Assembly (NCBI GenBank): GCA_021295675.1
Contig: JAGWBY010000075.1
Coordinates: 1-57,323, forward strand
From: Candidatus Latescibacterota bacterium
GTDB lineage: Bacteria; Latescibacterota; UBA2968; UBA8231
DNA: 57,323 nucleotides
Reading direction: 5' to 3'
This document shows, piece by piece, positions 52,448-57,323 of the stretch (the first letter of the stretch is position 1; each line of letters starts with the position of its first letter). The notes under the pieces are model-generated. The model saw nothing but the letters and a program-made list of their open reading frames with translations. It searched no databases and had not been told where the DNA came from. The position numbers were made by a program, and so were the translations under genes.

Positions 52448-54381
52448 ATGACCGTTATTGAAGCCACGCTACCACTAGTACAGCCCCCCGCATGGGCCGT
52501 GTTGGAGCGGCAGTTAATCAAGACGATGGAAGACGCCGTCCACCCATTCTTGGCAAAGTACACCCACCCCGACGGCCGCTTGATTTGGCGCGACGGCCTG
52601 CGCCATTCCCGCGATGGGGCCGACGATTTCTACGAGAGCTTTTACAACTGGCCGCTGCTGTACTTACTCGGCGGCGGCGACCATTTACTCACCTTGGGCC
52701 AGCGGCAGTGGGAGGCTACCACTGAACTGATGGTAGAGTATGGCCATATGGACAAGGAATACGAGATCGGCTACGACCAGTTCCACCAGAGCGAGAGCTA
52801 CATATACTTCTATCTGCTGTGCATGGCCGACCCGACCCACGCCGAGAATGTGGCGCGGGCGCGGCGCTTTGCTGGTTTCTATCTCAACGAAGACCCAGAG
52901 GCCCTCAACTACGATCCAGAGCACAAGATCATCAAGTGCGCCCACAACGGAAGCAAGGGGCCGCGCTGGCTGTACGAAGAGGCCGAGGAGCCGTCGTATG
53001 GGTACAGCCCGGGGATGGCCTGCTATGGCCTGCCCTACGAGGACTTAGAGGGGATTGATGAGCCTGCCGACCTCAAAGACCCGGCGAAGGCGCGGCGCAT
53101 GGGGCAGGCCATGAAGGAGCGCATGACCCGGGGCGATTGCGCCACCAACCTGCACGTCACCTCGACCTGACCGGCGACGACAAATACCGCACTTGGCTGC
53201 TCGAATACGTGGATGCGTGGATCGAACGGGCCGCGGCCAATGGGGGCCTGTTGCCCGACAATGTGGGGCTGAGCGGGCAGGTCGGGGAATACATGGAGGG
53301 ACGCTGGTATGGGAGTATGTACGGCTGGACGTGGCCGCACGGGTTGTACAACATCGCCATGGCGGCTATTTTGGCCGGGACTCATTGCTATCTGCTGACT
53401 GGCGAGGAAAAGTATCTCGAACTGCCCCGCACCCAGCTCAGAAAGGTTATAGAGCAGGGGAAGATGGCCGACTTGGGTCAAATCGAGATGAGCTTGGGCG
53501 TGCACTGGATCGGCCAGCTAACCGCGCTCGGCGACGACAAAGTCAGCTTTGTGGTGCCCTATTGCTACGGGGCCAAGGGATGGTCGGATTTCCAGCCGCT
53601 GGCGGCCATGTATCCGGCCGCGCTGTGGAACGCGAGCGGGGCAGCGGCCGATTGGGAGATGCTCGAAAATCTCCGTGCCAAAGAGCGCTACGACTGGCGC
53701 ACAGTGGTGCCATTCCACAACAAAGAGGACGCGTACCACGAGCCGCCGTGGTTTTGCTATCTCAAGGGCGAAAACCCCGACTACCCGGTACAGATCCTCC
53801 AAGCTGCTCTCTCGCAAGTCTATCGGCGGATGGAACTTATCCGCCGCGACGAGAGCGACCCCCGCGACAACCACATCCACTGGTGGCAGCAGCTAAACCC
53901 GGTGACGACCGAGGCGCTCATTCAATTGACCTTGGGCGCGCCGCAGCTCCTGTACAACGGCGGCATCTTGATGGCCCCGCTGCGCTACTTTGACGCCGAG
54001 CGCAAACGACCGGGCCTGCCAGCGGATGTGGCCGCACTCGTCGAGACCGTGGAGCGGGACCGCCTCGTGGTGCACTTGGTGAACCTCAGTGCGCTAGACG
54101 CCCGCAAGGTGTTGCTGCAAGCTGGAACCTTGGCCGAACATCGGTTTGGGGAGGTCGCGTACAATTCCTTGGAAAGTGCGTACCCGGGCACGGTGGGAAG
54201 CTATGCTGCGCCGCCGGTGGAACAGGCGATCAAGCGCGTTGCCGTAGATGACACGCACTTTGCGGTAGCCTTGCCGCCGGGGACTGAAATCCGCCTCGAA
54301 ATCGGCTTGCAGCGGCACGCAAACGCACCGACGTACGACTTGCCAACGACGACTCGACTGAGCTCGCCGAAGACTTGGTAA
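52448..54381 (+). CDS. Unknown large protein, probably a six-hairpin glycosidase-like enzyme, frame broken near 53164
   Basis: About 640 residues in two frames. The first 235 residues contain repeated aromatic-rich helices (HPFLAKYTHPDGRLIWRDG, DDFYESFYNWPLLYLLGGG, FHQSESYIYFYLLCMADPT) typical of (alpha/alpha)6 barrels. At 53160-53168 ATNLHVTST leads in another frame to LTGDDKYRTWLLEYVDAWI, lacking about seven residues. The second part continues with GRWYGSMYGWTWPHGLYNIA and DNHIHWWQQLNPVTTEAL, then a beta-rich end. I do not recognise a named family. A cytoplasmic glycosidase or lyase role fits the cluster. Its last residues include APTYDLPT, a peptide encoded again upstream of the aldo/keto reductase. 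Confidence 0.55.
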
Positions 54382-54499
54382 GGACGCGGACACCCACAAA
54401 CCTATAATCGACGGATGTTTAGGTATGGGATGCTTCGACTCCGCTCAGCATGACAGGGAAGAAACGCGCCGACATCGCGCCGACATACGACTTACCAAC
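54325..54499 (+). repeat. Diverged 23-bp direct repeat (54325-54347 and 54477-54499)
   Basis: The two copies differ at three of 23 positions and both encode APTYDLPT: the first ends the large unknown gene, the second lies in frame just before the aldo/keto reductase start. The stretch between them includes CTTCGACTCCGCTCAGC (54433-54449), a word resembling dispersed intergenic repeats. It looks like a relic of a local duplication. Confidence 0.5.
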
Positions 54500-54521
54500 C
54501 AACATTAGATTAGGAGAAAAC

Positions 54522-55467
54522 ATGGACTACGTGCGATTGGGACGGGCCGGGGTCAAGGTCTCGCGGCTGTGTTTGGGCACGGCCTTTCGGGGATACTGGC
54601 ATGGGCATACAGACGAAGCGACCGCTATGCGTACGGTCGAGACCGCCATTGATCTAGGATGCAATTTTATCGATTGCGCCAACTTCTACTTTCAGGGCCG
54701 CTGCGAGGAGCTATTGGGCAAGGCCATCAAGGGTAAGCGCGACGATTTGGTGATTACCACCAAGGTCTGGAGCCAAATAGGGGAGGGCCCCAACGATCGC
54801 GGCCTGTCGCGCTTTGCCATCATGCGCGAAATCGAGCGGTCGTTGAAGCGCCTGAACACGGATTAACTGGGATCCAGACACCGAACTCGACGAGACGCTG
54901 CGCGCGTTTGACGATTTGGTGCGGCAGGGCAAGGTGCGCTACGTGGGGGCCTGCAATTTTACTGCCGCCCAGGTGGTGGAGGCGCTGTGGACGGCCGATC
55001 GCGGGGGGCTGGATCCACTGTTTACCTTACAAAATCAGTATAACCTGTTGCACCGCTCGCAAATAGAGCCGGAGCTATTGCCTTTATGTCGGCAGTATGG
55101 CCTCGGCATGATGACCTACAGTCCGCTGGCCGTTGGCCTGTTGAGTGGCCGCTTTAGGCGCGGGCAAAAGCCGCCGGCCGATAGTGCTTGGCAGGACGAC
55201 GACCGCTTTGCCGCAGCCATGAACGAGCAAGCCGAGCGCATCGTGCAGAAGCTGACCGAGATCGGTCGGGTACAGGACAAGACCCCGGCGCAGGTCGCCA
55301 TTGCTTGGATATTGGCCAACGAGGATGTTACCGCTCCCATCATCGGCCCAGATCGCCCCGAGCACGTCGAAGAGGTCTTTGGGGCGCTGGAAGTGGAGTT
55401 GGGGGATGAGGAACTAGCAGAGTTGGACTCCCTCTCCCAGTGGACTCCCTTGGTGCGGACGCATTAG
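54522..55467 (+). CDS. Aldo/keto reductase, interrupted at 54864
   Basis: NADPH-dependent reductase of the AKR superfamily. ATG 54522 has AGGAGA 6 nt upstream and gives the usual start YVRLGRAGVKVSRLCLGTAF. Barrel motifs are DCANFYFQGRCEELLGKAI and the catalytic Lys in DLVITTKVW. The frame meets TAA at 54864-54866 right after EIERSLKRLNTD, then resumes as WDPDTELDETLRAFDDLVRQ. The missing strand, YIDLYxxH-like in relatives, would carry the catalytic His. The C-terminal cofactor region is intact (QNQYNLLHRSQIEPELLPLC, YGLGMMTYSPLAVGLLSGRF, QVAIAWILANEDVTAPIIGP). The last 86 bp before the break are repeated at 55505-55590. In the cluster it would reduce or oxidise a sugar-derived carbonyl. Confidence 0.85.
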
Positions 55468-55504
55468 CTGCTGCGACCGGCTCAGCGACCTAAAAACGCA
55501 AAAA

Positions 55505-55590
55505 GGGGAGCGCCCCAACGATCGCGGCCTGTCGCGCTTTGCCATCATGCGCGAAATCGAGCGGTCGTTGAAGCGCCTGAACACGGATTA
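55505..55590 (+). repeat. 86-bp copy of aldo/keto reductase segment 54780-54865
   Basis: This stretch matches 54780-54865 at 85 of 86 positions (only 54786/55511 differ). It lies between the aldo/keto reductase and the DUF4097 gene and ends exactly where the reductase frame is interrupted (after CACGGATTA). Just before it, AAAAAGGGGAGCGCC (55500-55513 region) looks like one half of a terminator hairpin whose other half is not present. Confidence 0.85.
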
Positions 55591-56508
55591 GGTACGCAGG
55601 GTCATGAGAGGACCGCCGCCGTTGATCGAGGCCTTGAGGCTGTTTTTATCCAGCGTGCCTTGCGTTACTACCGGGAAGTCGGTGGAGACGCGCCCACCCG
55701 AGGTGCGGGCGTCCACCTGCAAACCGATATCCGCAGCGAGGGAAACCTCTACATTGCCGCCCGAAGTCTTGAGGTGGCAGGGACCGTGAGGCTGCTGCGA
55801 GAGTTGGGCGCGAATGGAGCCGCCCGACGTCTGTGCCTCGATAGGCCCCAGCACTTCATCCACTTTGATAGAGCCGCCCGAGGTCTTGGCCTGCACTGAG
55901 CCTTGAGCCCGGCTGATGTGGATGGAGCCGCCCGAGGTCTTAGCACGCACCTCCCCTTCTACCTCGCCAATGCGGATGGAGCCCCCCGAAGTAGATACCG
56001 ACGCCGTACCGGAGCAGCCTTCTATAGAGATAGACCCACCCGAAGTTTTGCCCTCGATCGGTCCTTCGATGTGGCCAAAGCTCAGACTGCCGCCTGAAGT
56101 CCGGGCCGAGACGCGGCCCTGAAGATCGGCTACCTCAATGCCGCCGCCGGAGGTGCTCAGTTCCAAATCGTGCTGGTGCGGCACCGTGAGGCGGAACAGG
56201 GGTGCGCGTCCCTTCACAAGGCCGAAGAAGTCGAACAGGCCGGCATCTTTTTTGCGGCCGCGGATAGTCGTGGTCCCCGCCTCTTGGTCGTATGTTAGAT
56301 CGAGTTTATCGGCTCGTTCTACGACCAACTCCATCTCGGGGCGATCCCAAGTATGGATCTCAATGGCACCCCATTCGGTGTCCACTATGAGGCGGTCGCC
56401 CGGTTCCACGGCAAAGGACTGGTGCGCGGTGTCGGCTTGGGCGGCTCCGGTGGCGACCAGCGCCAAAGAAATGGCGACCAGCGCCGACGATAAGAGCAGC
56501 TCTTTCAT
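55588..56508 (-). CDS. Exported DUF4097-type repeat protein (TSGGSI beta-helix)
   Basis: A 306-residue protein with a signal peptide (SSALVAISLALVATGAAQA) and a putative-adhesin DUF4097-like body. From about residue 120 it repeats a unit of 19-21 residues with the core TSGGSI at least eight times (RTSGGSLSFGHIEGPIEG, KTSGGSISIEGCSGTASV, RAKTSGGSIHISRAQGSV), as expected for a right-handed beta-helix where each unit is one turn. The mature start (VEPGDRLIVDTEWGAIEIHT) also fits the family. Such proteins are periplasmic or surface-bound and often linked to envelope-stress regulons. Its stop codon overlaps the end of the 86-bp repeat. The 200 bp upstream hold no gene. Confidence 0.8.
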   Translation of the reverse strand: MKELLLSSALVAISLALVATGAAQADTAHQSFAVEPGDRLIVDTEWGAIEIHTWDRPEMELVVERADKLDLTYDQEAGTTTIRGRKKDAGLFDFFGLVKGRAPLFRLTVPHQHDLELSTSGGGIEVADLQGRVSARTSGGSLSFGHIEGPIEGKTSGGSISIEGCSGTASVSTSGGSIRIGEVEGEVRAKTSGGSIHISRAQGSVQAKTSGGSIKVDEVLGPIEAQTSGGSIRAQLSQQPHGPCHLKTSGGNVEVSLAADIGLQVDARTSGGRVSTDFPVVTQGTLDKNSLKASINGGGPLMTLRT

Positions 56509-56709
56509 TGTGAGCCTCCTTTATAGAAGAAAGGATGTTGGGGTATTAAATAGCTTCTCTCGGTCCTACGCAAATTGCGTGCCAGCGAATTTGTTGCGGA
56601 GGCTGGCACCGCTCATAATACTCCCGATTGGGAACAAGTCTGTCGTTTCTATATTTTAAATGGAACACCGCTCAGCAATTTCAACCCAATATCACCGGAA
56701 GGCTTTTTC

Positions 56710-57045
56710 ATGTCCGCAGTGCAAGACATTCTAGTATTTTTTCAGACCACGCCCGCGCTCGACGCCCAAGTAGTAGCTTGGGCGCGCTACGAAGCCTCCA
56801 AGGGCACGGGCCTAGGCGACTTGGTCGAGGAGAGCGATCCTCCCTACCACAACGCCATGGCGGCCATGCGCGACGGCTGGCAAGTCATCCAGATGTCGGA
56901 ACTCAAACATCGCTCGCCCCAAGAGGGCTATGAACTGGGGCCGCTGCCCTACCAGATCGTGAGGAAGGAGCCACATCGTGAAAGAGCATCTTTTGAACTC
57001 GAAGCAGATGGCGCAATTCGTTGCCTCGGGGTATTTGAAGTTTGA
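56710..57045 (+). CDS. Unknown small protein upstream of a PhyH-family gene
   Basis: A 111-residue protein without a family I recognise. It has a soluble, mixed alpha/beta look: DILVFFQTTPALDAQVVAWA, then EESDPPYHNAMAAMRDGWQ and IQMSELKHRSPQEGYELG. The frame overlaps the next gene by 68 bp. The last third (after PYQIVRKEP) lies over that gene's ribosome-binding site and start and looks less protein-like, so the true end may have been earlier or a short lesion may have read the frame through. ATG 56710 is the first ATG close to where recognisable composition begins. It may help the dioxygenase that follows. Confidence 0.5.
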   Translation: MSAVQDILVFFQTTPALDAQVVAWARYEASKGTGLGDLVEESDPPYHNAMAAMRDGWQVIQMSELKHRSPQEGYELGPLPYQIVRKEPHRERASFELEADGAIRCLGVFEV

Positions 57046-57323
57046 AGAAATGATACCCAAAGATCTGTGCCGAGCCTGCCTTGAGGAAATGCACCACAAC
57101 CGGGGCTATCTCGCCGTGGGGACCCCCTTTGAGGAGACTTGGCCCAAAGGCACGGCTTTGGGCGATACGTTCCGCCTGCCGCAGGTGCAGGGACTCATTC
57201 ACTCCTTGGTCGGCCCCGATCCCTTGTACGACCACCACGCCGCGCACTTGACCAAGGCCGAACAAACCAAGGGCCCCAATATGCACCAAGACTCGGTCAT
57301 CGACTTCCGCGACCATTACTTCG
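56978..57323 (+). CDS. Phytanoyl-CoA dioxygenase (PhyH) family protein, cut by the window edge
   Basis: N-terminal 115 residues of a non-haem Fe(II)/2-oxoglutarate-dependent oxygenase of the PhyH family, which is expanded in several uncultured marine bacteria. It begins NSKQMAQFVASGYLKFEEMI, the usual PhyH opening in which the chain crosses the front of the jelly roll, and reaches NMHQDSVIDF, where HxD supplies two of the three iron ligands. The distal His lies beyond the window. The start is GTG 56978 with AAGGAG 7 nt upstream, a strong signal that decides the frame. The substrate is unknown; an alkyl or sugar-like compound from the neighbouring catabolic genes is possible. Confidence 0.85.
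   Translation, partial: MKEHLLNSKQMAQFVASGYLKFEEMIPKDLCRACLEEMHHNRGYLAVGTPFEETWPKGTALGDTFRLPQVQGLIHSLVGPDPLYDHHAAHLTKAEQTKGPNMHQDSVIDFRDHYF

Noticed and set aside
1..57323. CRISPR array or insertion sequence
   Set aside because: No regularly spaced repeat-spacer pattern, transposase or terminal inverted repeats were found; the repeats present are local or regulatory.
1..57323. Genuine genome decay (pseudogene-rich reduced genome) as cause of the broken genes
   Set aside because: Each broken gene has one or two short losses and otherwise no visible decay, and indispensable genes are hit; decay would also leave stops, larger deletions and eroded motifs.

Overview
The window looks like one contig from a GC-rich, diderm-type bacterium. 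The best fit is the FCB side of the tree, Latescibacterota or Poribacteria-like. This rests on gene content alone: a C-terminal FlgD/T9SS-like sorting domain on a secreted matrixin protease, and an accessory set of PhyH, ThuA, Gfo/Idh, enolase-superfamily, SDR and amidohydrolase genes that is typical of such uncultured marine or sponge lineages. No marker here fixes the phylum.

Layout. 1-5.9 kb: an AAA_14/DUF4143 ATPase, an ECF sigma factor with a large unrecognised C-terminal part, a substrate-binding lipoprotein, an amidohydrolase-fold protein, and an A+T-richer two-gene unit (unknown protein plus HEPN-like protein). 5.9-11.3 kb (minus strand): two ABC half-transporters, a TIM-barrel glycosidase-like protein and a tRNA-Ala. 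11.6-18 kb: thiolase, SSB, a methyltransferase fused to an HsdS-like domain, a YyaL/DUF255 protein and cysteine synthase. 18-21 kb: secreted matrixin/beta-propeller protein and its partner. 21-24.4 kb: a MerR regulator, IscA, IscS and rhodanese-ThiF unit for sulfur mobilisation. 24.4-37.6 kb: trmB, then the division and cell-wall cluster mraZ-rsmH-ftsL-ftsI-murE-murF-ftsW-murC-ftsQ-ftsA-ftsZ. 37.6-45.3 kb: purE, kptA, glnB, glnE, a MauE-thioredoxin fusion, a DegT aminotransferase and an unknown gene. 45.3-47.1 kb: an A+T-richer AAA ATPase plus PIN-like protein, the best candidate for an undescribed two-gene module. 47.1-57.3 kb: a sugar or uronate catabolism-like cluster (Gfo/Idh, two alpha-barrel-like proteins, ThuA, enolase-superfamily dehydratase, SDR, aldo/keto reductase, PhyH) and a DUF4097 repeat protein.

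The most striking property is a repeated lesion. About nineteen points in sixteen protein genes and one tRNA lack a short stretch, usually an estimated 15-30 nt, while both flanks remain excellent family members. The tRNA-Ala gives the clearest measurement: 48 nt instead of about 76, with intact acceptor and T arms. Because the losses hit MurF, SSB and a tRNA in otherwise healthy operons, the leading explanation is gaps or collapses in the assembly rather than gene decay. An 86-bp duplicated segment ends exactly at one of these lesions. Interrupted genes are therefore annotated over their full span as CDS, with the break position given.
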